Source: Bacillus sp. AFS029637
GTDB taxonomy: Bacteria; Bacillota; Bacilli; Bacillales; Bacillaceae_G
DNA: 64,000 nt
Direction of reading: 5' to 3'
Assembly (NCBI RefSeq): GCF_002584985.1
Contig: NZ_NUPZ01000024.1
Span: 3,248-67,247, forward strand
A program made the translations under genes and the position numbers. The notes under the pieces were generated by a model, which worked only from the letters and a program-made list of their open reading frames with translations, was not told where the DNA came from and made no database searches. Position 1 is the first letter of the stretch. Every line of letters starts with the position of its first letter. Of this stretch, positions 45,153 through 52,741 are shown one piece after another.

Positions 45153-45169
45153 TGTTAGAAAATCTGACA
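45153..45169. promoter_or_regulatory. GlnR/TnrA box, upstream site
   Basis: TGTTA-GAAAATC-TGACA is an exact match to TGTNA-N7-TNACA, about 40 bases upstream of the -35 element. The two boxes are 92 bases apart. Confidence 0.75.
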
Positions 45170-45260
45170 TGAAGTATTTTGTGAGGAATGAAATCAGCGT
45201 ATGCGCTTCGTTTGAATAATTGGTATAATATTCTTACAATTGAAAACGTGGGGGATGCAT

Positions 45261-46565
45261 GTGGGAAAAATACGGACTAGGGAACTATTCATTTGTTTTT
45301 GTTTAGCTGTCATTTTGTTTGTGCCAATACATACTTTTGCAGAAGAAAAGAGAGAGTGGCGAGACGAAGTCATATATTCTATTATGATTGATCGCTTTAA
45401 TAATGGAGAGCCGAAAAATGACAAACAGTTAGACGTCGTTAATTTAGAAGGGTATCAGGGCGGAGATATAAGAGGAATTATAAAAAGATTAGATTACATA
45501 AAAGACATGGGATTTACCACTGTTATGCTTTCTCCGCTATTTGAAAGTGGAAAGTACGATGGATTAGACGTGCAAAATTTTCAAAAAGTAAATGAACATT
45601 ACGGAACGGAAAATGATGTGAAAGAGCTTGTAAAAGAAGCTCACGAAAAAGGAATGAAAGTGGTATTTCAATTTCCGCTTGGAGAAAACGAACAACAAGT
45701 AATTGACTCAATGAAATGGTGGATAAAAGAAGTCGATCTAGATGGAAGTTATGTGATACATAGTGAGAAAAAGCCGCATTCCTTTTGGGATGAAGTGCAA
45801 AAAGATATGCAAGTGATAAAGAAAGATTTTTTTGTTATGACAGATGAAGGTAGTAAAGATGATGAGTATTATGAAAGTATTGTAGAAGCATTTTCGAAAA
45901 CGAATACATCTTTGACACGATTGCATGTTGTTTCTAAGGAAAAGGAGTTAACGAATACGTTTTTAGATAATCAGGAGACAAAAAGATTTACCCGTATTGC
46001 AAAAGAAAATATGTATTATCCGCCGTCTCGTTTAAAATTAGCGCTCACTTACTTATTCACATCGCCAGGGATACCGAATTTTTATTACGGAACTGAAATC
46101 GCATTAGATGGAGGGGATATTCCGGATAATAGACGATTAATGGATTTTAAATCAGATGAAAAGTTTATGCAGCATATCACTAAACTCGGTGAGCTTAGGC
46201 AAACGAGACCATCTTTGCGACGCGGGACGTTTGAACTTCTATACGATAAAGATGGAATGAGTGTATTAAAACGAAAGTATAAAGATGAGGTAACGCTAGT
46301 AGCGATTAACAATACGAAAGAGACACAAAAAGTTCCTCTTCATGCGAATTTGATTGGAGAGAAAAAGGAATTACGTGGCTTATTGGAAGATGAAATTATA
46401 AGAGAAGAAAACGGCCGATTTTATCTCGTTTTAAAGCGAGAAGAATCAAATGTATATAAAGTTAGTGAAGAGACAGGTATGAATTGGTTATTTATTTCCT
46501 TAATCGTCGGTGTGAACGTATTATTTATTGCATTTTTAATTGCGGTTAAAAAGAAACGGAAATAA
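45261..46565 (+). CDS. Membrane-anchored GH13 alpha-amylase homologue, catalytic residues lost
   Basis: Protein of 434 aa with an N-terminal signal segment (about 8-28) and a C-terminal membrane helix (about 408-428) with basic tail. In between is a GH13 barrel: DEVIYSIMIDRFNNG, MGFTTVMLSPLF, ALTYLFTSPGIPNFYYGTEIALDGG. Each catalytic region is altered: region I (DxVxNH) is absent; region II (GxRxD) reads DGSYVIH, so the nucleophile is lost; the region III acid E appears to be D; and region IV NHD reads NQE. About 50 residues of the usual B domain are missing. Likely a non-enzymatic surface protein. GTG at 45261 fits the GGGGG ribosome site best; ATG at 45255 would overlap it. Confidence 0.85.
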   Translation: MGKIRTRELFICFCLAVILFVPIHTFAEEKREWRDEVIYSIMIDRFNNGEPKNDKQLDVVNLEGYQGGDIRGIIKRLDYIKDMGFTTVMLSPLFESGKYDGLDVQNFQKVNEHYGTENDVKELVKEAHEKGMKVVFQFPLGENEQQVIDSMKWWIKEVDLDGSYVIHSEKKPHSFWDEVQKDMQVIKKDFFVMTDEGSKDDEYYESIVEAFSKTNTSLTRLHVVSKEKELTNTFLDNQETKRFTRIAKENMYYPPSRLKLALTYLFTSPGIPNFYYGTEIALDGGDIPDNRRLMDFKSDEKFMQHITKLGELRQTRPSLRRGTFELLYDKDGMSVLKRKYKDEVTLVAINNTKETQKVPLHANLIGEKKELRGLLEDEIIREENGRFYLVLKREESNVYKVSEETGMNWLFISLIVGVNVLFIAFLIAVKKKRK

Positions 46566-46616
46566 GTAACTCTTTTCTTTAGTAGTTCGCCTGCAGTTTA
46601 AGAAGAGGTGAGATAT

Positions 46617-46844
46617 TTGCAGAAAAAGAAGTGGTTCGTTCTATGTTTTTGTTTTCTTATCGTATTCGTAAGTTTGCGTTTTTGGGACAACGGTGACGAT
46701 GGGGAATTTGTTCAGTGGGGTGATAGTGTTCATTCTGTTGATACGGCAGTTCTTAAGAGGAATAATATTAAATACAAAATCGAAAACGATAAAGTGTATA
46801 TTCCGGAAAAATCATTTGATAAAGCAATATATTGCTGCTCATAA
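46617..46844 (+). CDS. Small exported or membrane protein, unknown
   Basis: Protein of 75 aa. TTG at 46617 is chosen because AGAGGTGAG lies five bases before it; a GTG three codons earlier overlaps that site. The N-terminus is basic with a membrane or signal segment (about 7-22), followed by an acidic extracytoplasmic part. The end has a CC pair. It is 51 bases after the GH13 homologue and could be co-transcribed. Unrecognised. Confidence 0.6.
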   Translation: MQKKKWFVLCFCFLIVFVSLRFWDNGDDGEFVQWGDSVHSVDTAVLKRNNIKYKIENDKVYIPEKSFDKAIYCCS

Positions 46845-46877
46845 TAAAAAACTCCTCTCATGAGAGGAGTTTTCTTT
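46845..46877. terminator. Bidirectional terminator before yajQ
   Basis: Perfect stem AAAACTCCTCTCA / TGAGAGGAGTTTT. Confidence 0.92.
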
Positions 46878-47369
46878 TTAGCGGTAGTTAATGAACTGTA
46901 CGTCGATTGGTAAATCAGCGCTGCGAACGGCTGCGATTACTGCTTGTAAGTCATCGCGGCTTTTCGCTGTAACACGTACTTGATCATCTTGTACTTGTGT
47001 TTTTACTTTTAATTTCATTTCTTTAATGATATTGTTAATTTTTTTCGCGTTATCTTTATCGATACCTTGTTGAAGTGTTGCGCGTTGGCGAACGGTGTTA
47101 CCAGTCGCAGCTTCTACTTTACCGTAGTCCAAGTTTTTAATTGGAACGTTACGTTTTACAAGTTTAGAAATTAAAACATCTTTTACTTGCTCTAGTTTGA
47201 ACTCATCGTCAGAAGTTAAAACAAGTACTTCTTTTTCAAGTTTAATATCACTTTTACTTCCTTTAAAGTCATATCGGTTTTGGATTTCCTTTAATGCGAT
47301 GTTAATTGCGTTTGTTACTTCAGGTAATTCTACTTTCGAAACGATGTCAAAAGAACTATCTTTTGCCAT
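46878..47369 (-). CDS. YajQ-family nucleotide-binding protein
   Basis: Protein of 163 aa, full length for YajQ. It has two similar alpha/beta halves: [26 protein letters not shown] near the N-terminus and the C-terminal [26 protein letters not shown]. Some members bind cyclic di-GMP (Xanthomonas XC_3703); the role in Bacillus is unclear. The start is ATG at 47369 with GGAGG upstream; a longer frame has no ribosome site. Confidence 0.92.
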   Translation of the reverse strand: MAKDSSFDIVSKVELPEVTNAINIALKEIQNRYDFKGSKSDIKLEKEVLVLTSDDEFKLEQVKDVLISKLVKRNVPIKNLDYGKVEAATGNTVRQRATLQQGIDKDNAKKINNIIKEMKLKVKTQVQDDQVRVTAKSRDDLQAVIAAVRSADLPIDVQFINYR

Positions 47370-47600
47370 AGTTAGCACCTCCAAATAAAATTCTAATCTT
47401 TTTATGTACTGTACATACTAAAGTATAGCTGAAAACGAGCTTAGACTTAAGTGTTTTCATACTTATATTCATGTAACCTCCTTTTATTATAGTGAATTTT
47501 GGACAGTTGGACAAATAAAGGAAAAATCGTGTTATAATTAACTTTTGTTTGGAATGATAAAAAAGATAATTTGATATATATAGAAGGGAATTAAAAAAAT

Positions 47601-48455
47601 ATGTATTTGCAATTAGGAGCGATTGAACAGGTAACTGTTTTACGTGAAACAGAAATTGGATATATGGTTGGAAACGAAGAGGAAGAAATCTTCCTACATA
47701 AAAACGAAGTAGCTGGAGAAATTGAAGAAGGCGATACGATTGATGTATTCCTATACCTGGATCACCAAAATCGTATTTCAGCAACAATGAAGGAACCAAT
47801 TATTACAACATATGATTGGAATTGGGTAAAGGTTGTAGAGGTTATTCCTAGTTTAGGTGTATTTGTTGATATTGGTGTATCAAAAGATATACTAATCCCG
47901 GCTGATGAGTTCCCAATTTATATGCCGGTATGGCCAGAAGTAGGCGACGAATTATATTGTACGTTAAAATTAACGAATCGTGATCGTTTAATTGCGCTTC
48001 CGGCAAGAGATAGTGATATGCAAGAGATTATCGTAGATGCGACGCCATCTATGCGCAATAAAAACGTAAATGGACGTGTGTATCGTTCACTTCAAGTAGG
48101 TTCATTCATATTAACTGATGAGCATTTCCGTGCTTTCTTACACCATACAGAAAGAAAAGAACAAGTCCGCATTGGTGAGCGTGTAACAGGTCGTATTATT
48201 GATGTGAAAGATGACGGTACAATTAACATTTCGCTTCTTCCTCGTAAAGAAGAAGGAATGGAAGATGATGCTGCAGTAATTTATGAGTATATGGAAGAAC
48301 GCGGCGGAGCAATGCCGTTTTGGGACAAGAGTTATCCAGAAGACATTAAAGAGCGTTTCAATATGAGTAAAGCTGCATTTAAGCGTGCGCTTGGTAAGTT
48401 GATGAAAGAAGAAAAAGTGTACCAAGAAGAAGGTTGGACGTACTTTAAGAAATAA
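47601..48455 (+). CDS. CvfB/YitL family S1-domain RNA-binding protein
   Basis: Protein of 284 aa with S1-like domains (about 1-65, 70-140, 145-215) and a C-terminal winged-helix (FNMSKAAFKRALGKLMKEEKVYQEEGW). B. subtilis YitL and S. aureus CvfB share this order. It binds RNA, and CvfB affects virulence gene expression in S. aureus. The gene lies in the yit region. Single gene with its own terminator. Confidence 0.9.
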   Translation: MYLQLGAIEQVTVLRETEIGYMVGNEEEEIFLHKNEVAGEIEEGDTIDVFLYLDHQNRISATMKEPIITTYDWNWVKVVEVIPSLGVFVDIGVSKDILIPADEFPIYMPVWPEVGDELYCTLKLTNRDRLIALPARDSDMQEIIVDATPSMRNKNVNGRVYRSLQVGSFILTDEHFRAFLHHTERKEQVRIGERVTGRIIDVKDDGTINISLLPRKEEGMEDDAAVIYEYMEERGGAMPFWDKSYPEDIKERFNMSKAAFKRALGKLMKEEKVYQEEGWTYFKK

Positions 48456-48462
48456 TTTGAAT

Positions 48463-48508
48463 AAAAAGCACCGCCTTATTTTTTATAAAAATAAAGCGGT
48501 GCTTTTTT
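48463..48508. terminator. Bidirectional terminator between cvfB and prsA
   Basis: Stem AAGCACCGC / GCGGTGCTT extended by TTAT/ATAA, with T- and A-runs. Confidence 0.88.
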
Positions 48509-49364
48509 AGTTCACTGGCTCAGACACAAGTGTAAATGTATCTTTTAAGTCGCTATCGTTTATTTTAATATTTGCCTTTTTTAATTCATCTTGTAACAAT
48601 TTTTGGCTGAATGTAGGGTCAGCGATACGTTCGTCTTCCAAATTTTTGCGGATGGAGTCTTTTACTTCATTGTAAGGTTTTAAATCTTTTTTATCAGTTA
48701 ATTTTATAATGTGATAACCGTTCGATGATTTAACGGGATCGCTAATTTGTCCGACCTTTAGTTTATAGGCAGCTGTTTCGAATTCAGGTGTCATTGTACC
48801 TGATGCGAAGTATCCGATGTCTCCGCCCTTCTCTTTTGATAGTAGGTCTTGTGATTCTTGTTTCGCTAATTCTTCAAATGAAGCGCCAGCGTCTAGTTTT
48901 TTCTTTATTTCTTTCGCTTCATTTTCGTCACTTACTAAAATGTGGCTCGCTTTAATATCTGGTTTATAGTGGTCTTTCACATCTTTTTCTGTAACGCTTT
49001 TCTTAACCGCTTCATTCATAGCAAGTTTGAACCTAATTTGATTTTTGAAATCAGCTTCATCTTTTAAACGGTTGTTTTCTAGTACTGTTTTGAACTGGTC
49101 TCCATATTGGTTTTTTACTTTTTCTACTTCTTTATCTACAGCGTCGTCAGATACTTTATATTTTTTGGTGATAACATCTTGTGCCATCATTTCATATAGC
49201 ATGTCTTTTCCGTAACGATCTTTTAATTGCTTTTCGAAGTCGCTCTTCGTAATGGTTGAGTCTGTTGCTGTAGCGACTGTATCTGAGCCGTTTTTTTGTC
49301 CACAAGCAGATAGCATTAATATACTTATTAGTGCAGTAATAATGAAAATATGTTTCCCTCTCAT
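48507..49364 (-). CDS. prsA: Foldase PrsA, lipoprotein peptidyl-prolyl isomerase
   Basis: Protein of 285 aa with a lipoprotein signal (lipobox LSAC, cysteine about 21). It has helical N- and C-terminal lobes and a central parvulin domain (about 135-225: KASHILVSDENEAKEIKK, GDIGYFASG, GYHIIKL). It helps fold secreted proteins outside the membrane. Group genomes carry several prsA paralogues; this would be one of them. Confidence 0.94.
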   Translation of the reverse strand: MRGKHIFIITALISILMLSACGQKNGSDTVATATDSTITKSDFEKQLKDRYGKDMLYEMMAQDVITKKYKVSDDAVDKEVEKVKNQYGDQFKTVLENNRLKDEADFKNQIRFKLAMNEAVKKSVTEKDVKDHYKPDIKASHILVSDENEAKEIKKKLDAGASFEELAKQESQDLLSKEKGGDIGYFASGTMTPEFETAAYKLKVGQISDPVKSSNGYHIIKLTDKKDLKPYNEVKDSIRKNLEDERIADPTFSQKLLQDELKKANIKINDSDLKDTFTLVSEPVN

Positions 49365-49453
49365 GCTAACACCTCATCCGAATATGTTATCGCTATTGTA
49401 GAATATAGAAGTGAACATGAAGTGAATTTTTAATGTTTTTCCCTGTAAAATGT

Positions 49454-49485
49454 AAAAAAGTACATCAACAATTATGTTGATGTAC
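49454..49485 (-). terminator. Terminator of the DUF3941 small gene
   Basis: Perfect stem GTACATCAACA / TGTTGATGTAC; on the minus strand it ends with TTTTT. Confidence 0.85.
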
Positions 49486-49492
49486 GATAGGA

Positions 49493-49624
49493 TCAAAGGT
49501 GATCGGTCTTTTTAGAATACGTACGCTTACCTTGCTGAATATTTTTTTGTTCTTGCTCATTTTTTTGTGTGCGCTTTGCATTATTATCGCGTGCTTTTTT
49601 GTCGTTATCACTCGTATGTGGCAT
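49493..49624 (-). CDS. Small protein, DUF3941-like
   Basis: A 43-aa frame too short for usual cut-offs: very hydrophilic, with MPHTSDNDKKARDNNAKRTQ at the start and KRTYSKKTDHL at the end. Similar small lysine- and glutamine-rich proteins are conserved in Bacillus (DUF3941 from memory). TGGAG lies near the ATG. It has its own terminator. It is antisense to a spurious longer upstream frame of yitT. Function unknown. Confidence 0.65.
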   Translation of the reverse strand: MPHTSDNDKKARDNNAKRTQKNEQEQKNIQQGKRTYSKKTDHL

Positions 49625-49724
49625 ATGTATCAACTCCATTTCTAAACGTTGTACGTTTATCATTTCCTTTTTCGTAAAGACTATGTATAGCGGTGCATTT
49701 ATGAATAATAAAGGTGGATTGGAA

Positions 49725-50582
49725 ATGGATTTAAAGTTAAATTATACCGAACTTATAAAGAAGTTAATCGTTGTAATCGTCGCAGGTTTATTAAATGCGA
49801 TTGGGATGAATTTATTTTTAACACCAGCGAAAGTATACGCGAGTGGCTTTGCTGGATTGTCTCAATTATTATCGCAAATATTAGGTGATTTTTTATCCAT
49901 TCATATATCTACGGGAGTATTGTTTAGTTTATTTAATATTCCTGTCGTTATTTTAGCGTGGAAAAAGGTTGGGAAGGCTTTTACGTTTTTTAGTTTTCTA
50001 TGCGTCATATTTATGACATTATTTCTAGAAATTATTCCAGTTCGAGCGGTCTCGAATGATATCATCTTGAATGCAATTTTTGGCGGGATTATTTCGGCAA
50101 TTGGGGTAGGGATTGCTTTAAAGTGGGGTGCTTCTACAGGTGGTTTAGATATTATCGCCATGATTTTATCGAAAATAAAGGATAAGCCTGTCGGTACGTA
50201 TTTTTTCTTCTTTAATGCAATTATCATTATCGCTGCTGGCTATGTGTATGGATGGGAAAAAGCATTATACACGTTAGTTACTTTATATGTGTCAACGAGA
50301 ATTATCGATGCGATTCATACTCGCCATGTGAAGATTACAGCGTTAATTGTTACGAAGAATGGAGCGGATGTACGAAAGGCGATTCATTCGCGATTAGTAA
50401 GAGGGATTACAACGATACCAGCAACAGGTGCTTATACAAATGAAAATAAAGAAATGCTAATGATTGTTATTACTCGTTATGAGTTATATGAATTAGAGAG
50501 GGTTATTAAACAAGTGGACCCAGGTGCATTTACAAACATACTGCAAACGGTCGGGGTGTTTGGATTGTTTCGAAAAGATTAA
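49725..50582 (+). CDS. yitT: YitT-family membrane protein (DUF161/DUF2179)
   Basis: Protein of 285 aa with five to six membrane helices (about 12-180) and a C-terminal soluble DUF2179 domain (about 215-282, ALIVTKNGADVRKAIHSRLVRGITTIPATGAYT). ATG at 49725 is chosen because AAGGTGG lies upstream; a longer frame reading back to 49569 overlaps another gene. B. subtilis YitT has the same architecture. Function unknown. Confidence 0.88.
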   Translation: MDLKLNYTELIKKLIVVIVAGLLNAIGMNLFLTPAKVYASGFAGLSQLLSQILGDFLSIHISTGVLFSLFNIPVVILAWKKVGKAFTFFSFLCVIFMTLFLEIIPVRAVSNDIILNAIFGGIISAIGVGIALKWGASTGGLDIIAMILSKIKDKPVGTYFFFFNAIIIIAAGYVYGWEKALYTLVTLYVSTRIIDAIHTRHVKITALIVTKNGADVRKAIHSRLVRGITTIPATGAYTNENKEMLMIVITRYELYELERVIKQVDPGAFTNILQTVGVFGLFRKD

Positions 50583-50610
50583 AGAGGACCAAAGCTGGTC
50601 CTCTTTTTTA
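50581..50610. terminator. Bidirectional terminator between yitT and DUF3813 gene
   Basis: Stem AAGAGGACC / GGTCCTCTT, loop AAAGCT, with T- and A-runs. Confidence 0.88.
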
Positions 50611-50805
50611 ATGCAAGTTCGTAATATTTTGCAATTGCTCTTGCATTTCGCGTAGCTGAACTTTTTCAGCAGTTGAAGAGTTTGCATAAGCGGATTGCAA
50701 AGCGTTTTTTGCTCTATATACGAGATCTTGTTGCTCAGCGCCACTTGAACAAGAAACGGCACTTGCAACAGCGTCTCTAGCTTGTTGGAATAGTAAGTTC
50801 CCCAT
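50608..50805 (-). CDS. Small helical protein (DUF3813-like)
   Basis: Protein of 65 aa, helical, with alanine- and glutamine-rich sequence (MGNLLFQQARDAVASAVS). It is DUF3813-like from memory and part of the yit neighbourhood. The start codon follows directly after the stop of the 46-aa gene upstream, with GGAGGGG just before, so translation is probably coupled. Confidence 0.7.
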   Translation of the reverse strand: MGNLLFQQARDAVASAVSCSSGAEQQDLVYRAKNALQSAYANSSTAEKVQLREMQEQLQNITNLH

Positions 50806-50946
50806 TTAAACCCCTCCAAAAGAAGAGTTACTTCTCGCTTTTTCTGCCTCAGCTAATGTACCTCTGTACGGGAATCTTGCATCGTGCTTCATAATAGAAT
50901 CGGCTCCTTGTTGGATAAAACGTTTTGATTTGTTCTTTTTACCCAT
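50806..50946 (-). CDS. Small basic protein of 46 aa, unknown
   Basis: A 46-aa frame below usual cut-offs. It starts MGKKNKSKRFIQQGADSI, has a central HDARFPYRGT and ends with SNSSFGGV. The ribosome site AAGGGGG precedes the ATG by about eight bases. Its stop codon (TAA) is followed immediately by the ATG of the DUF3813-like gene, supporting a two-gene unit. Unrecognised function. Confidence 0.65.
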   Translation of the reverse strand: MGKKNKSKRFIQQGADSIMKHDARFPYRGTLAEAEKARSNSSFGGV

Positions 50947-51050
50947 TCGAAAAACCCCCTTTATTTAGCTGAAAACAATCGACGCGATCATGCTGCGTCT
51001 AATTATAGTATGAACATTTGGCGAGAAACTATAAGCAGGGAATTTTTAGA

Positions 51051-51860
51051 TTACAACCCAAGAACCTCTTCTAAATATAGAGCGATACCATCTTCTTCGT
51101 TCGTTAACGTCGTATGATTAGCGAGTGTTTTTAATTCAGGGATGGCATTTCCCATTGCAATGCCGTGACCAGCAAACTCAATCATTTCAAAGTCGTTATC
51201 TTCGTCACCGAAAGCAATAATTCGCTCTTTTGGGATGTTGTAATGAGTAGAAATTTTTTGTAATCCGACCGCTTTGTTTAATCCGCTTTTCACAATTTCG
51301 ATAATTGGCCAAGGTGCGCCCCATTTTCTATGGTCGATTACTTCAGCGTGCATATCAGTTAAATGTTGACGAATGGCAGTGGAATGCTCGTCATGTGCGT
51401 CAATTAATAAGCAAGTTGGATGATCATTTAAAATATTTAATAAGTCTCCTGTGAAAATCTTTGGAGAACCGAATTCGAAAATATGTTTTTTATCTTCATC
51501 AATTTCACGAACGTACACATCATCCATTACTTCAGCGTATATATTTTTTACGCCGAAATCAAAGCAAGCTCGGACGATTTCTTGCGCTGTTGCTAGCTCA
51601 AGAGGAGAGTGATGTGTTCCCCAGTTTGCATCAAGAGGATGATGTACGTAAGCGCCGTTAAAGTTTACGATAGGTGTGTTCAGACCAAGTTCTTTATAAT
51701 AATCATAACTAGCGCGGAATGGACGTCCTGTTGAAATAACGACAATATGTCCTTGTTCCTTTGCTTTTTCAATTGTATGCTTCGTTCGATTGGAAATTAT
51801 TTTGTTGTCTGTTAATAAAGTGCCGTCTAAGTCTAATGCGATTAAATGTTGTTTGTTCAT
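51051..51860 (-). CDS. yitU: Cof-type HAD-IIB phosphatase (YitU-like)
   Basis: Protein of 269 aa with HAD motif I ALDLDGTLLT (DxDGT), motif II STGRPFR, motif III lysine in VKSGLNKAVGL, and motif IV FGDEDNDFEMI (GDxxND), and a type IIB cap (about 85-195). B. subtilis YitU, at the same place, can act as the riboflavin-pathway phosphatase on 5-amino-6-ribitylaminouracil phosphate. AGGTG precedes the start. Confidence 0.85.
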   Translation of the reverse strand: MNKQHLIALDLDGTLLTDNKIISNRTKHTIEKAKEQGHIVVISTGRPFRASYDYYKELGLNTPIVNFNGAYVHHPLDANWGTHHSPLELATAQEIVRACFDFGVKNIYAEVMDDVYVREIDEDKKHIFEFGSPKIFTGDLLNILNDHPTCLLIDAHDEHSTAIRQHLTDMHAEVIDHRKWGAPWPIIEIVKSGLNKAVGLQKISTHYNIPKERIIAFGDEDNDFEMIEFAGHGIAMGNAIPELKTLANHTTLTNEEDGIALYLEEVLGL

Positions 51861-51935
51861 AATTTCACCTCTTATAATAATTTTTTTGTTTCTATCTGTA
51901 TTTCCGTTTTTAATATGCAGAAATAAGAGGTTAGA

Positions 51936-52007
51936 CTCGGTGAGACCACCGTAGATGGAAAGTTCACTATATATCCATCTTACGTCCCAAAGTGCTGTGG
52001 TGTCTAC
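51936..52007. ncRNA. Candidate structured element upstream of yitU
   Basis: On the minus strand an outer stem AGAC(A)CCAC / GTGGTCT encloses an inner stem CGT(A)AGATGGA / TCCATCTACG, each with a single-base bulge, with an asymmetric internal loop AGCACTTTGGGA on one side only. It lies 75-150 bases upstream of yitU. It does not match any riboswitch consensus I know. There is no reading frame across it. Confidence 0.35.
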
Positions 52008-52126
52008 TATTTATCGTTGGAAATGAAGAAAAGTCAATATCTTTTTAGAAAGTTCAAACAATGTTTCTTTCATTATGTACAAATTGTGAAAAGGGTTACA
52101 TTGCTCGTATGAGGGAGCTTATAATG

Positions 52127-52198
52127 AACATGTAATCTTCTCGTATATGTTTGACTCTCCTTTGAAACTAGCCTAGAGTAGGTTGGTTTCTTTTTTTA
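52127..52198 (+). ncRNA. Candidate orphan small RNA of about 70 nt
   Basis: A promoter-like pair, TTACAT (about 52096-52101) and TATAAT (52120-52125), spaced by 18 bases, is followed by a 70-base segment with no open frame ending at a hairpin GAAACTAGCC / GGTTGGTTTC (G-U pairs) and TTTTTTT at 52190-52197. The RNA would contain CTCTCCTTTG, complementary to an AAGGAGAG ribosome site. It lies in the 490-base gap between yitU and yjzC. Confidence 0.4.
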
Positions 52199-52349
52199 CA
52201 AATAGGAAAGAAATCCTTTTCTACGCTTGTGTCATTCATATATATGTACAAGAACGAGATGTAGTACTTGTTTCCTAAACATGACAGAAAAGCTTTCTTC
52301 TAAAATGGATATACTAATGAGGCAAAGACGTCATGGAAGGAGAATGGAA

Positions 52350-52529
52350 ATGGGACAAAATCGCAGGTTTCGTTCTGGACAAAAAGCGCCAAATGATGGA
52401 ATTTACGTAGAAATTGGTGAAACAGGAAGCATGGTGAAAGATCCGCAAATGGTGAAATTAACTGCCGGGGAAAAGTTTCCAGATAACACGAATCATAACC
52501 GTCAGTGGACATATAAAAGAAAACCGTAA
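52350..52529 (+). CDS. yjzC: YjzC-family small protein
   Basis: Protein of 59 aa (MGQNRRFRSGQKAPNDG...HNRQWTYKRKP), closely matching B. subtilis YjzC. ATG at 52350 is chosen because AAGGAG sits eight bases before it; the longer upstream frame overlaps this site. Function unknown. It begins the yjz/yja block shared with B. subtilis. Confidence 0.85.
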   Translation: MGQNRRFRSGQKAPNDGIYVEIGETGSMVKDPQMVKLTAGEKFPDNTNHNRQWTYKRKP

Positions 52530-52530
52530 A

Positions 52531-52562
52531 AGAAGCCGCAATCGTTATTGCGGCTTTTTTTA
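52531..52562 (+). terminator. Terminator of yjzC
   Basis: Stem AAGCCGCAAT / ATTGCGGCTT followed by TTTTT. Confidence 0.92.
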
Positions 52563-52667
52563 CGTTACGCATTATAATTTCATTTACCGTACCGTTTTGA
52601 ACAGCATCAATGCATGTTCCTGTTTTCTTTTTCCAATAATAAGTTTGAAAATACATAAGCAAATTTA

Positions 52668-52696
52668 TTGTATAAAAAAGTCAGTTGGCGTATAAT
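52668..52696 (+). promoter_or_regulatory. Sigma-A promoter of clpB
   Basis: TTGTAT (52668-52673) and TATAAT (52691-52696) with 17-base spacing, 46 bases before the start codon. Confidence 0.75.
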
Positions 52697-52705
52697 CAAA
52701 TCAAA

Positions 52706-52722
52706 GGTCAAAGAAAGTCAAA
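52706..52722 (+). promoter_or_regulatory. CtsR operator of clpB
   Basis: GGTCAAAGAAAGTCAAA is an exact match to the CtsR heptad direct repeat (RGTCAAANANRGTCAAA). It covers the predicted transcription start, so repression by CtsR and heat induction are expected. Confidence 0.88.
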
Positions 52723-52741
52723 CTTTTGGAGGGCTATAAAG

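Noticed and set aside
49569-49724. Longer N-terminus for yitT
   Set aside because: The extension lacks a ribosome site, overlaps a small gene on the other strand, and makes a longer protein than the YitT family; ATG at 49725 has AAGGTGG upstream.
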